Positions 50,284 to 58,686 of a stretch of DNA of 64,000 bases are shown here, one piece after another. The DNA lies in NCBI RefSeq assembly GCF_003399625.1, contig NZ_NBXA01000003.1, positions 124,001 to 188,000 on the forward strand, read 5' to 3'. The translations under genes were made by a program, and so were the position numbers. Below the pieces are notes generated by a model. That model did no database searches and was not told the origin of the DNA. It saw only the letters and a list, made by a program, of their open reading frames with translations. The stretch is from Subtercola boreus. Its GTDB lineage: Bacteria; Actinomycetota; Actinomycetes; Actinomycetales; Microbacteriaceae. The first letter of the stretch is position 1; every line of letters starts with the position of its first letter.

Positions 50284-50702
50284 CGACAGAAGCGACAAGC
50301 GAGCCGGTCTTCGGCCGGAAGGACCGGGGTTCGGGCAAACTCGGCGACTACGGCTATGACATGCGCCCGAAGAACGCCCGGGTGAGGCTGCAACTGGCGG
50401 GCAGCGACCCCTTCCAGCAGGCCATCGCCGATGTGCTGGCGAAGGGTGTGAGCGAACTGCAGGTGTTCATCCCCCGGCGTTCGGCCGAAGAGGAACGAAC
50501 GGATGCGCCCGTTGCTGTGCGCTTCTTCGTCGATTCGCGCATGACGCCTGTCGTGGGGTTCGTTCCCCGCGGGCTCGAAGCCGTGGCTCTCGACACACTC
50601 GCCCGGTTGGAGGCCGCCGGGCGGTCGCCCCGTATCCCCGCCGCCATCGTGAAGTCCCGCGCCGGGCTTCGCGTCGACCTGCTTCTCGGCCAGACGCGCT
50701 GA
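50280..50702 (+). CDS. Conserved hypothetical protein, 140 aa
   Basis: Unassigned soluble protein. A central beta-alpha-beta unit (LQVFIPRRSAEEE, VAVRFFVDSRMTPVVGFVPRGLEAVALDTLARLEAAG; key part GFVPRGLEAVAL) faintly recalls a HIRAN domain. The ATG overlaps the SnoaL-like stop (ATGA), making this the third gene of a small operon. Function unknown. Confidence 0.6.
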   Translation: MTTEATSEPVFGRKDRGSGKLGDYGYDMRPKNARVRLQLAGSDPFQQAIADVLAKGVSELQVFIPRRSAEEERTDAPVAVRFFVDSRMTPVVGFVPRGLEAVALDTLARLEAAGRSPRIPAAIVKSRAGLRVDLLLGQTR

Positions 50703-50888
50703 CCCCGGCGCGACGGCGGCGCACGGCAGCGTCAGGAGCGAACCCGCGCGCAACGATCCGCCGTCGAGCCCCGATCTGCGCGCAATAGTCGCTGCAACCT
50801 GCGGATACCGTGGCGCGAATCTGCTTAGGCTCACTGCTGAGCTGACCGGCTCGACCCCACTCTCCCCCCTCAGCGAACGGAGGTTCTC

Positions 50889-52322
50889 ATGTCCAAGCCA
50901 GCGCTTCTCACCACCGCGGCCCGTGACGCCGTCATCGGCGAGCCGGAGGTCGTCGAAGACCTCCGTCCCCACGCCGCGAGCCTCCCCGCCGACGCCCGCC
51001 CGCACTGGGTCCTCCTCCGAACCGCGGTCACGGGCATCCAGAGCCTGCAGCTGGCCGACGGCTCTGCCGACCCCGCAGCCGATCGCGGCGAACTGCACTC
51101 GCTCGTCGAGACCGTCACGGGCGCGCTCCGGATGCTCGTGCACGAGTTTCCGCACGACGCCGGCTACCTCGCCGCCGCTGCCGACGACTTCGAGCGCTGG
51201 GCGGCAGGCGACTTCGGCGTTCCCGACTTCCTGGACTCGCTGAACGCCTTCCAGCCCCAACAGCACCGGGTCGACGGCCTGCAGCACATCGTCGTGTTCC
51301 CGATGTACACGCAGAACGGCAGCACCGAGCGCCTCTTCGAAGCCGTCGCCGTCGAGGTGGTCTGGCCCGAATTCGTGGCGACGCTGGAGGCGACGGACTA
51401 CTCGAACGCCCTGTTCGTGCCGATCCGGTTCCTCGACTTCACAGCCGGGTACGACACCAACTCGGCCGTGCTGTTCCCCGAGACGATCGCGATGCGCACC
51501 GTTCCGACGTTCACCTGGGGCGCGATCTTCGCCGACCGCGAGGCCGCGCGCTTCCGGCTGGTGGTGAAGGCCGCTGCCGAAACGACCCGCCTCGAACTCC
51601 CGGCTGACGCACGGGTGCTTCTCGGCGACCAGCACCTCGCCGAAGAGACCTTCGTGATGTGGGACCTGATCCACGACCGCACGCACATGCGGGGCGACCT
51701 GCCGTTCGACCCGTTCATGATCAAGCAGCGGATGCCGTTCTTCCTCTATTCACTCGAGGAGCTGCGGTGCGATCTCACTGCGTTCCGGGAGGCCGTGCGC
51801 ATCGAGCGGGAGGGGCTCTACTCGCCGCAGACGGTCGAGACGGCGAAGCGCGTTCAATATGCGATCATCTTCGACCGCATCTTCCGGTTCGCCATCACGG
51901 GCTCGCGCGTTCGCAACTACGACGGGGTCGGTGGGCAGCTGCTGTTCGCCTGGCTCCACCAGCGCCGCGTGCTGCACTGGACGGACACCCGCCTCACCAT
52001 CGACTGGCCCCACGTCGCCGACGCGGTGATCGCGCTCGGCGAGTCGATCGACGACCTGTACTGGCGGTCGATCGACCGGCCGAAGACCGCGCACTGGCTC
52101 GCGGCCTATGCTCTGGTGTCGGCGACGCTCACCCCGAATCCCGCGTCGGTGTGGGCGAAGGGGCCGGATGCCCTGCCCCTCGATGGGCCGCCGCGAGGTC
52201 TGACCGACCAGGTGCTTCCCGACGAGTTCCCGCTGTCGATGTTCTACGAAGCACTCGCCAAGAAGATGGTCGGGGTGATCGACTCGACGAAGGGCCTGAC
52301 GGGCGCGTCCGCGGTCGCGTGA
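50889..52322 (+). CDS. DUF6421 family protein
   Basis: A 477-aa protein of a family shared with streptomycetes. The most striking segment is MWDLIHDRTHMRGDLPFDPF with a His-x3-His pair and later Glu (LYSLEELRCDL), which could bind a metal. No signal peptide or membrane helix. CGGAGG precedes the ATG; TAGGCT at 50825-50830 is a possible -10 box. Function unknown. Confidence 0.8.
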   Translation: MSKPALLTTAARDAVIGEPEVVEDLRPHAASLPADARPHWVLLRTAVTGIQSLQLADGSADPAADRGELHSLVETVTGALRMLVHEFPHDAGYLAAAADDFERWAAGDFGVPDFLDSLNAFQPQQHRVDGLQHIVVFPMYTQNGSTERLFEAVAVEVVWPEFVATLEATDYSNALFVPIRFLDFTAGYDTNSAVLFPETIAMRTVPTFTWGAIFADREAARFRLVVKAAAETTRLELPADARVLLGDQHLAEETFVMWDLIHDRTHMRGDLPFDPFMIKQRMPFFLYSLEELRCDLTAFREAVRIEREGLYSPQTVETAKRVQYAIIFDRIFRFAITGSRVRNYDGVGGQLLFAWLHQRRVLHWTDTRLTIDWPHVADAVIALGESIDDLYWRSIDRPKTAHWLAAYALVSATLTPNPASVWAKGPDALPLDGPPRGLTDQVLPDEFPLSMFYEALAKKMVGVIDSTKGLTGASAVA

Positions 52323-52363
52323 GGCGGGGGGGCGGGGGGGCGGCCCGGGCGATGCCCAGCCGC

Positions 52364-52534
52364 TCACCCGCCCGGCGTCGACAGCGGCAGCGCGGGGATG
52401 TCGCGGGGCGGTGCACTCGGGCTGTAGGGCGCCCCCGGAATCACCTGCGCCACCACCAGGTAGATCACCACGGCGATCGCGGCGAGCACGATCATCGACA
52501 CCGCGATGAAGACCAGCGTTCTGAGATTCTGCAT
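52364..52534 (-). CDS. Small single-helix membrane protein, 56 aa
   Basis: The frame starts MQNLRTLVFIAVSMIVLAAI, giving one membrane helix (about 6-30) and a Pro/Ser-rich outer tail. GGTGGA lies 6 nt before the ATG. It converges on the DUF6421 gene and is divergent from the threonine aldolase gene. Function unknown. Confidence 0.6.
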   Translation of the reverse strand: MQNLRTLVFIAVSMIVLAAIAVVIYLVVAQVIPGAPYSPSAPPRDIPALPLSTPGG

Positions 52535-52639
52535 GCGCCATCCACCCCCGACGCCGCCCGGCGTCTTCCAAAGAACTATGCCCGATCTTCCGCCCGACCG
52601 ACCACCCGCGCTGCCGCAGTGCGCGAAACTGGAGCTGTG

Positions 52640-53710
52640 ATGAACTTCGACCCCGCCCTCCGCCTGCACGACCCCGCCCTCCGCGGTTTCGCCTCCGACA
52701 ACTACGCCGGGGTGCATCCGCTGATGCTCGAGGCGATCGCAGCGGCGAACGAGGGCCACCAGATCGCCTATGGCGAAGACCTCTACACCGCACGGCTGCA
52801 GCAGGTGATGAAAACGCACTTCGGCGAAGCGGCGGAGGCGTTCCCCGTCTTCAACGGCACCGGCGCGAACGTGCTCAGCCTGCAGTCCATGCTCCCCCGC
52901 TGGGGCGCCGTCGTCTGCACGGCGACCGCCCACATCCACACCGACGAAAACGCCGCCCCCGAGCGGATCGGCGGGCTGAAGCTCCTCACCGTCGAGACGC
53001 CCGACGGCAAACTCACCCCCGAGCTGGTCGACCGGGAGGCCTGGGGCTGGGGCGACGAGCACCGCGCCCAGCCGCTCGCGGTCTCCATCACGCAGAGCAC
53101 CGAGCTCGGCACGCTCTACACGGTCGACGAGGTGCGGGCGATCGCCGAGCACGCGCACGCCCACGGCATGCGGCTGCACATGGACGGTGCCCGCCTCTCC
53201 AACGCGGCAGCGTCCCTCGGCGTGCCGCTCCGCGCCTTCACGGCGGATGCCGGGGTCGACGTCCTCTCGTACGGCGGCACCAAGAACGGCCTGCTCTACG
53301 GCGAGGCCGTCGTGGTGCTGAACCCCGAAGCATCCGAGGGCCTCAGCTACCTCCGCAAGATGGACATGCAGCTCTCAAGCAAGATGCGTTTCGTCTCGGC
53401 GCAGCTCGTCGCGCTGCTCGAGTCGGGGCTCTGGCTCGAATCGGCGTCGCACGCGAACGCCATGGCCGCCAGGCTCCGCGCCGCGGTCGAACGGATGCCC
53501 GGGGTGACGCTCACACGGCCGACCCAGGCGAACGCAGTGTTCGCCATCCTGCCGCCCGGGGTGGCCGACCGGCTCCGCGAGGTCTTCCGTTTCTACGACT
53601 GGGACAATGCGACCGGCGAGGTGCGCTGGATGTGCTCGTTCGACACCACCGAATCCGATGTGGATGCGTTCGTCGCCGCGCTCGAGGGGCTGCTCACCAC
53701 ACACGGCTGA
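52640..53710 (+). CDS. Low-specificity L-threonine aldolase
   Basis: A 356-aa PLP enzyme of fold type I. FASDNYAGVHPLMLEAI, FNGTGANVLSLQSM and MRLHMDGARLSNAAASLG are characteristic; the PLP Lys is in VLSYGGTKNGLLYGE. It splits L-threonine or L-allo-threonine to glycine and acetaldehyde. GGAG lies 5 nt before the ATG. A far longer upstream reading of this frame is an artefact across the DUF6421 gene. Confidence 0.92.
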   Translation: MNFDPALRLHDPALRGFASDNYAGVHPLMLEAIAAANEGHQIAYGEDLYTARLQQVMKTHFGEAAEAFPVFNGTGANVLSLQSMLPRWGAVVCTATAHIHTDENAAPERIGGLKLLTVETPDGKLTPELVDREAWGWGDEHRAQPLAVSITQSTELGTLYTVDEVRAIAEHAHAHGMRLHMDGARLSNAAASLGVPLRAFTADAGVDVLSYGGTKNGLLYGEAVVVLNPEASEGLSYLRKMDMQLSSKMRFVSAQLVALLESGLWLESASHANAMAARLRAAVERMPGVTLTRPTQANAVFAILPPGVADRLREVFRFYDWDNATGEVRWMCSFDTTESDVDAFVAALEGLLTTHG

Positions 53711-53821
53711 GCCGAGGGCATGCGAACGCATGGAATACGGGCACGATACGGTGGGTTGAAGTACCCGAAGGACAACGGCGCCCTGACCGAGATCCGTTCG
53801 ACCGATCATCCAGGAGCCACC

Positions 53822-54415
53822 ATGACCCTCACAGACACCACCACCGCGCGCACCGCCGACACCAGTGCGCCGATCCTCGACGTTCTCGCCGGTCGCTGGA
53901 GCCCACGCTCCTTCGACGGGGCCGCCGAGGTGAGCGAGAGGGCACTCACGAGCGCACTGGAGGCGGCACGCTGGTCGGCTTCGGCTTCGAACACCCAGCC
54001 GTGGAAGTTCATCGTCGGCCGTCGCGGAGCGCCCACGTTCGATCTGATCAACGAGAACCTGATGGGATTCAACCGGGTCTGGACGCCGAACGCCAGCGTG
54101 CTGATCGTGAACGTCGCCGAGGTCGTCGACGAAGACGGCAAGCCGCGTCGCTGGGGCACCTACGACCTCGGCCAGGCCGTCGCGAACCTCACGGTGCAGG
54201 CCCACGCCGACGGGCTGCACGTGCACCAGATGGGCGGTATCGAGGTGGAGGGGCTCCGCTCCGCCTTCGGTCTCGGCGAGCGCTGGGAGCCGGTCACGGT
54301 GACCGCACTCGGGGTCGTGGCACCGGCCGAGAACCTGGCCGACGAGAAGACCCGCGCCCGCGAGGTTGCCCCGCGCGTGCGCAAGCCGCTCGACGAGATC
54401 GTCGCCACGGCGTAG
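53822..54415 (+). CDS. Nitroreductase family protein
   Basis: A 197-aa FMN enzyme. RWSPRSFDG near residue 26 and ARWSASASNTQPWKFIV bind FMN phosphate and ring; DLGQAVANLTVQAHADGLHVHQMGG is the second conserved block. It probably reduces quinones, nitro compounds or other acceptors with NAD(P)H. AGGAG 7 nt upstream sets the ATG at 53822. It converges on the MarR gene. Confidence 0.9.
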   Translation: MTLTDTTTARTADTSAPILDVLAGRWSPRSFDGAAEVSERALTSALEAARWSASASNTQPWKFIVGRRGAPTFDLINENLMGFNRVWTPNASVLIVNVAEVVDEDGKPRRWGTYDLGQAVANLTVQAHADGLHVHQMGGIEVEGLRSAFGLGERWEPVTVTALGVVAPAENLADEKTRAREVAPRVRKPLDEIVATA

Positions 54416-54451
54416 CCGGCGTAGCCCCGCTGCCGCTGCCCCGGCACCGCA

Positions 54452-54892
54452 CTACTCGCGGATCGACTCCGTCATGTGGCGGAGGGCGGCCATCGCCGCG
54501 GCGAGTTCCCGTTCGTCGATGCCTTCGACCGCCCTCTCGAGCATTGCGGCAAGCCCGGAGTGCATGGAGCGCATCGCGGTGTGCCCCGCGGGAGAGAGCG
54601 TGAGGTAGAGACTCCGACGATCATTCGGGTGGGCCTCACGGTTCAGGAGCCCGGCGGCGATGAGGCGGTCGGAGAGCCCCGTGATGGCGCCATTGGTGAC
54701 ACGGAGCTGGTCTGCGAGCTGCTTGGGGCGAAGACTCCCCGCTTCGGCGATCATGAAGAGTGCGCGGAACTCGATGCTGCTGAGACCGTGCTCCTCGGCC
54801 GAACGCACCCTTGGTGCCTCCATCGCCCGGATGAAGGGGATGGCCGCTCCGGTGATCCCGGTCAGCTCGTAGCTCGCACTCTCGTCGGGCAT
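54452..54892 (-). CDS. MarR family transcriptional regulator
   Basis: A 146-aa winged-helix protein. EFRALFMIAEAGSLRPKQLADQLRVTNGAITGLSDRLIAAGLLNREAHPNDRRSLYLTLS contains the recognition helix and the wing (key parts RPKQLADQL, NDRRSLYLTL). The ATG at 54892 has GGAGAG 5 nt upstream; the TTG at 54904 is less likely. It is divergent from the rhodopsin operon, and palindromes lie between them, so it may control the light-harvesting genes as well as itself. Confidence 0.88.
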   Translation of the reverse strand: MPDESASYELTGITGAAIPFIRAMEAPRVRSAEEHGLSSIEFRALFMIAEAGSLRPKQLADQLRVTNGAITGLSDRLIAAGLLNREAHPNDRRSLYLTLSPAGHTAMRSMHSGLAAMLERAVEGIDERELAAAMAALRHMTESIRE

Positions 54893-54963
54893 CCGTCTCT
54901 CCAAGGGTCGGTCTCACTCGCAGGTCTCTGTCCGGCGCCAAATCATACCCGATCGAGATCCGT

Positions 54964-55001
54964 TATGGCAGCCATACATTTGATCTACTAAGTGTTTTAG
55001 T
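54964..55001. promoter_or_regulatory. Two palindromes between marR and the rhodopsin operon
   Basis: TATGG-CAG-CCATA (54964-54976) and ACTAA-GTGTT-TTAGT (54987-55001) are perfect short inverted repeats in the 175-bp divergent gap. Either could be the MarR operator. Confidence 0.5.
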
Positions 55002-55067
55002 GTCTCAATCACATGGCCGAAGCCACAGCACCCAGCTGGCGACGCGGCCCTCCGATGGAGGATTCCA

Positions 55068-55907
55068 GTGATTCCCGACACCCTGTCGAATGGGCAGTTC
55101 GAAACCGTCTACAACTTCCTGTCACTCGTGATCGCTTCACAGCTGTTCACGGCTGTGTTCCTGCTCATCTCGCTACCGCGCATCCTGCCCCGCTACCGGC
55201 AGGCCATCACGGTTGCGATCATCGTCTGCGGAATCGCCGCCTACCACTACTTCCGCATCTTCGATTCGTTCAAGGGCGCCTTCGTCACCGACTCGGTGGG
55301 CGGTACCGGCACCTACACCCAGGCCATGGGAGAGGGCTTCAACGAGGGCTACCGGTACGTCGACTGGCTGCTCACCGTTCCGCTTCTGCTCGTGGAACTG
55401 ATCGCCGTGCTCGCGCTCACCCGCAAGATCCAGTCGAAGCTCCTCATCCGCCTGGTTCCCGCTGCAGCCCTGATGATCGCCCTCGGCTACCCCGGCGAGA
55501 TCAGCGGCGACAATGGCCTCCGCGGTCTCTTCGGCATCCTGTCGACCATCCCGTTCGCCTACATCCTGTTCGTGCTCTTCACCCAGCTCAGCAAGTCGCT
55601 CGTGAACCAGCCCGCCGGGGTGCGGGGAACACTCGGACGCCTCCGCTTCCTGTTGCTGCTGAGCTGGGGCGTGTATCCGATCGCCTACCTCCTGCCCCTG
55701 CTGAACATCGCCGGCTCCGATGCGTGGGTGGCCAAGCAGGTCGGCTACTCCGTGGCGGACATCGTGGCCAAGGCGGTCTACGCGCTGATCATCTTCCATG
55801 TCGCGAAAATCAAGTCGTACGATGACGACCACGACTTCGCTGCGGTCGAGACGTCGCGTGACGAGGGCGCCGACGAGATCCGCGCACCCCGGGGAACGGC
55901 GCGCTGA
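55068..55907 (+). CDS. Proton-pumping rhodopsin (xanthorhodopsin/actinorhodopsin-like)
   Basis: A 279-aa seven-helix retinal protein. In helix C, RYVDWLLTVPLLLVE gives proton acceptor Asp99, Thr103 and donor Glu110; Leu107 at the spectral-tuning position predicts green absorption. His60 (AAYHYFRIF) is the partner of the acceptor Asp seen in proteorhodopsins. Retinal-binding Lys235 is in DIVAKAVYAL. It pumps protons outward in light. GGAGGA 5 nt before the GTG fixes the start. It leads an operon with lycopene cyclase (3 bp gap) and Blh. Confidence 0.95.
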   Translation: MIPDTLSNGQFETVYNFLSLVIASQLFTAVFLLISLPRILPRYRQAITVAIIVCGIAAYHYFRIFDSFKGAFVTDSVGGTGTYTQAMGEGFNEGYRYVDWLLTVPLLLVELIAVLALTRKIQSKLLIRLVPAAALMIALGYPGEISGDNGLRGLFGILSTIPFAYILFVLFTQLSKSLVNQPAGVRGTLGRLRFLLLLSWGVYPIAYLLPLLNIAGSDAWVAKQVGYSVADIVAKAVYALIIFHVAKIKSYDDDHDFAAVETSRDEGADEIRAPRGTAR

Positions 55908-55910
55908 GCC

Positions 55911-57275
55911 ATGCCGCTCTCCTCGACGACAGTCCACCTGCCACGAGGGGCTGTCGTCGAGGTTCCCGCCTCCCTTCTCGAGGGAGGTCCCGGGTCTGGC
56001 AGAGCCCCCTCTTCGCTCTACGACGTGGTCATTCTGGGTGCCGGATGCGCGGGTCTGTCCGCTGCGGTGGCGATGCTCGATGCCGGGTCGACCGGCCCGA
56101 TCCTGCTCATCGACTCCCGCACCGAGTACCGGGACGACCGCACCTGGTGCTTCTGGGACGTGGAGCCGACCCCCTTCAGTCACCTCGCCCGGAGCCGGAT
56201 CACCACGTGGGAGGTCCGAGCCTCCCGCAACAGCGGCTCCCGCGGCAGCATCCCTCCGGGGCTCTCCGCCCGGGCATCCGCTCCCGCCACCGCCTACCTC
56301 AGCCTCGCCGCCAACGACTTCTACCAGGCCGCGCTCGACCGGCTCGCCGAATCGGGCACGGTGGGCCTGCTCCTCGGAGAGCCGGCCCTGGGCTGGCTCG
56401 AATCCCCCACGGAGGTCTTCCTCACGACGGCTTCCCGCCAGATCAGGGCGAAGCAGATCGTCGATGCCCGAGGGCTCCGGATGCCCGTGGCGGCGTCGCC
56501 CGAGGAGGCGTCGCCCGTGGAAGCGGCCGAAGCCCGACGTGGGCGCGGAACGCGCATCCACCCCTCGGAGACGTGGCTGCCCCAGGCCTTCGTCGGCCTG
56601 CACATCGTCACCGAGCGTCCGGTCTTCGATCCTGGATCGTGCCTCCTGATGGACTTCACCGTCGACCAGGGGTGCGGGCTCCGGTTCATGTACGTCGTTC
56701 CCGTAAGTACGACCGAAGCCCTGGTGGAGCACGTGTTCCTCACCGAGACCACCCTCAGCGAGGTCGGGTTCGTCGCCGGGATCGACCTGTACCTCGCCCG
56801 TGAATTCGGTCTCGAACCGCGCGACTACCGCGTACTCGCGACCGAGCGGGGGTGCATCCCGATGACCGACAGCGTCTTCAGGGACCGTCCCTCTCCCCGG
56901 GTCACGCTTCTCGGAACCCGGGGCGGGGCGACCCGCCCGAGCACGGGATACACCTTTCTGCGCATCCAGCGTTCGTGCCGCGCCCTCGCAGAGCGCCTGG
57001 TGCGGGGGACGGATGTGCGGGACCCGGCCGACCCGCCGACCCGATCCCTGCTCGATGCGATCTTCCTGCGGTTCCTCGCCGACCATCCCGGGCGTGCTCC
57101 ACTGGTGTTCCACCGCATGTTCGATCGGGTCGAACCGTCTGCGCTGGTGCGGTTCCTCTCCGAGCAGAGCGACTGGCGCGACAATGCGCGCCTCATCCTC
57201 GCGCTGCCGAAAGGCCGGTTCCCGGCCGCAGCAGCCGCCGTTCTGCTGGGCCGGGTGCGCCATGCCCGGCACTGA
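55911..57275 (+). CDS. crtY: Lycopene beta-cyclase, CrtY type
   Basis: A 454-aa flavoprotein-like cyclase. The dinucleotide motif is VVILGAGCAGLSAA near residue 38; YRDDRTWCFWDVEP is the family signature, and later TRPSTGYTFLRIQ is conserved. It makes beta-carotene from lycopene for cleavage to retinal by the next gene. An unusual 35-residue N-terminus precedes the fold. It overlaps the blh start by 14 bp. No crtE, crtB or crtI is in the window. Confidence 0.92.
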   Translation: MPLSSTTVHLPRGAVVEVPASLLEGGPGSGRAPSSLYDVVILGAGCAGLSAAVAMLDAGSTGPILLIDSRTEYRDDRTWCFWDVEPTPFSHLARSRITTWEVRASRNSGSRGSIPPGLSARASAPATAYLSLAANDFYQAALDRLAESGTVGLLLGEPALGWLESPTEVFLTTASRQIRAKQIVDARGLRMPVAASPEEASPVEAAEARRGRGTRIHPSETWLPQAFVGLHIVTERPVFDPGSCLLMDFTVDQGCGLRFMYVVPVSTTEALVEHVFLTETTLSEVGFVAGIDLYLAREFGLEPRDYRVLATERGCIPMTDSVFRDRPSPRVTLLGTRGGATRPSTGYTFLRIQRSCRALAERLVRGTDVRDPADPPTRSLLDAIFLRFLADHPGRAPLVFHRMFDRVEPSALVRFLSEQSDWRDNARLILALPKGRFPAAAAAVLLGRVRHARH

Positions 57276-58617
57276 TCTCGCGATCTGGCGCCTGGCCCGG
57301 CGACGGCTGTTCCTCCCGGTCACGGTGCTGTTCATCGCGCTCTCCCTCGTCTGCCTGGCCGGGGTGCGCATCCCCGAGCCTCTCCAGTACGTGCCATTCG
57401 CCGTGGGTCTGGTGGTTCTCGGCCTGCCACACGGAGCACTCGATCACCTCGTACCCGCGCGGCTGGCCTCGCGGCCGCCCACCCTCCGCCGCATCGCGCC
57501 GGTCCTCGCCCTGTACGGCCTGCTCGGAACCGCGGTGCTGGGGCTGTGGTGGGCAGCCCCCGGGGTCGCCTTCGTGTTCTTCATCGGCCTGACCTGGTTC
57601 CACTGGGGACAGGGAGACCTGTTCGTCGAACGCCAGAGGTCCGGGCGGCCGGCCGCTACTCCACCTCGCCCGCCTCAAAGAGGACCGGAGCCACGCTGCG
57701 GCCCCCACGACCGCGACGCTCGTCCAGTCCTCCTTTACGCGGGCGGGCGCGGTGGACGGGCCGCGATCAGCCCGAGCTCCGCCGCCGACGCCACCGGGCG
57801 GGCCGGGGGTGCGGCCATGCTGGTGCTGCGGGGCGCCCTGCCCATGGTGGTGCCGCTCATCGCCTTCCCCCAGGTGTACCTCGCCGTCGCGGCGAGCGCC
57901 ACGGGCGTCTTTGCGTCCGATGGGATCGGCGGCGGGGTCGGCGGCGCGGGCGGCGCGGGCGGCGCGGGCGGCGCGGGCGGGAGCGTTGGCGGCGTCGGGA
58001 CCACCGGCTTGAGCGGCGGAAGTGGTGCAAGTGAGCTGACGGATGCCGCGGCCGCCCTCACCTCGACCGGGGGCCGCATCGGCCTGGCACTGGGCATCGG
58101 TGCGCTGATCGTCGCCACGATCATCCTGAACCGCTCCGCACGGCCTGTGCGACCTGCCGCGGAGACGCTCGTGCTCGTGCTGTTCTTCGCCACCGTGCCG
58201 CCGGTGCTCGCGGTGGGCCTCTACTTCTGCCTGTGGCACTCGCTCCGGCACGTGGTGCGGCTCTGCCTCCTCGACCCGGAACAGCGGAGTCCATTGCTGC
58301 AGGCACGGTACGGGGTGGTGTTGCTGCGATTCACGCGGCAGGCTGCGCCGGTGACGCTCGTCGCCCTCGTCATCCTGGTGGGTCTCTTCTTCGCGGTGCC
58401 GCACGCCGGCACAGACCTGCCGTCACTGCTGGGGCTGTACCTGGTGCTGATCTCTGCGCTCACGGCTCCGCACGTGGTGATCGTCGCGGTCATGGACCGG
58501 GTTCAGGCACGACAGCCGACCCCGGCCCGGGAGTCGCCCGGCTCCGCACCCATAGCCGCGACCGCACCCCCACCCGCAACCGCAACCGCATCGGCACCGG
58601 CCCCGGCACCGGAATGA
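57262..58617 (+). CDS. blh: Blh-type beta-carotene 15,15'-dioxygenase, with possible internal frame disturbance
   Basis: A 451-aa Brp/Blh-family membrane enzyme that splits beta-carotene into two retinals. The iron-binding histidines are visible in GLPHGALDHL, TWFHWGQGDLF, LWHSLRHVVRL and TAPHVVIV. Between about 57650 and 57750 the in-frame product turns Pro/Arg-rich and its third codon positions are less G/C-rich than those of the +1 frame, which reads LLHLARLKEDRSHAAAP, so two compensating indels may exist. A Gly/Ala repeat (about residues 220-240) and a Pro/Ala tail are also atypical. Confidence 0.85.
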   Translation: MPGTDLAIWRLARRRLFLPVTVLFIALSLVCLAGVRIPEPLQYVPFAVGLVVLGLPHGALDHLVPARLASRPPTLRRIAPVLALYGLLGTAVLGLWWAAPGVAFVFFIGLTWFHWGQGDLFVERQRSGRPAATPPRPPQRGPEPRCGPHDRDARPVLLYAGGRGGRAAISPSSAADATGRAGGAAMLVLRGALPMVVPLIAFPQVYLAVAASATGVFASDGIGGGVGGAGGAGGAGGAGGSVGGVGTTGLSGGSGASELTDAAAALTSTGGRIGLALGIGALIVATIILNRSARPVRPAAETLVLVLFFATVPPVLAVGLYFCLWHSLRHVVRLCLLDPEQRSPLLQARYGVVLLRFTRQAAPVTLVALVILVGLFFAVPHAGTDLPSLLGLYLVLISALTAPHVVIVAVMDRVQARQPTPARESPGSAPIAATAPPPATATASAPAPAPE

Positions 58618-58686
58618 GCGATCGCGGATGACGGCCTGTGACGAACGCGGGGCGCTGGCCCCGGCCCAGCCGGTAGCGTTTGGCAC

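Noticed and set aside
51659-52639. N-terminal extension of the threonine aldolase
   Set aside because: It overlaps DUF6421 and the small membrane gene. The ATG at 52640 has a ribosome-binding site and the typical N-terminus.
55068-55907. Sensory rhodopsin or sodium pump
   Set aside because: The helix C motif has Asp, Thr, Glu as in proton pumps, not the NDQ set of sodium pumps, and there is no transducer gene.
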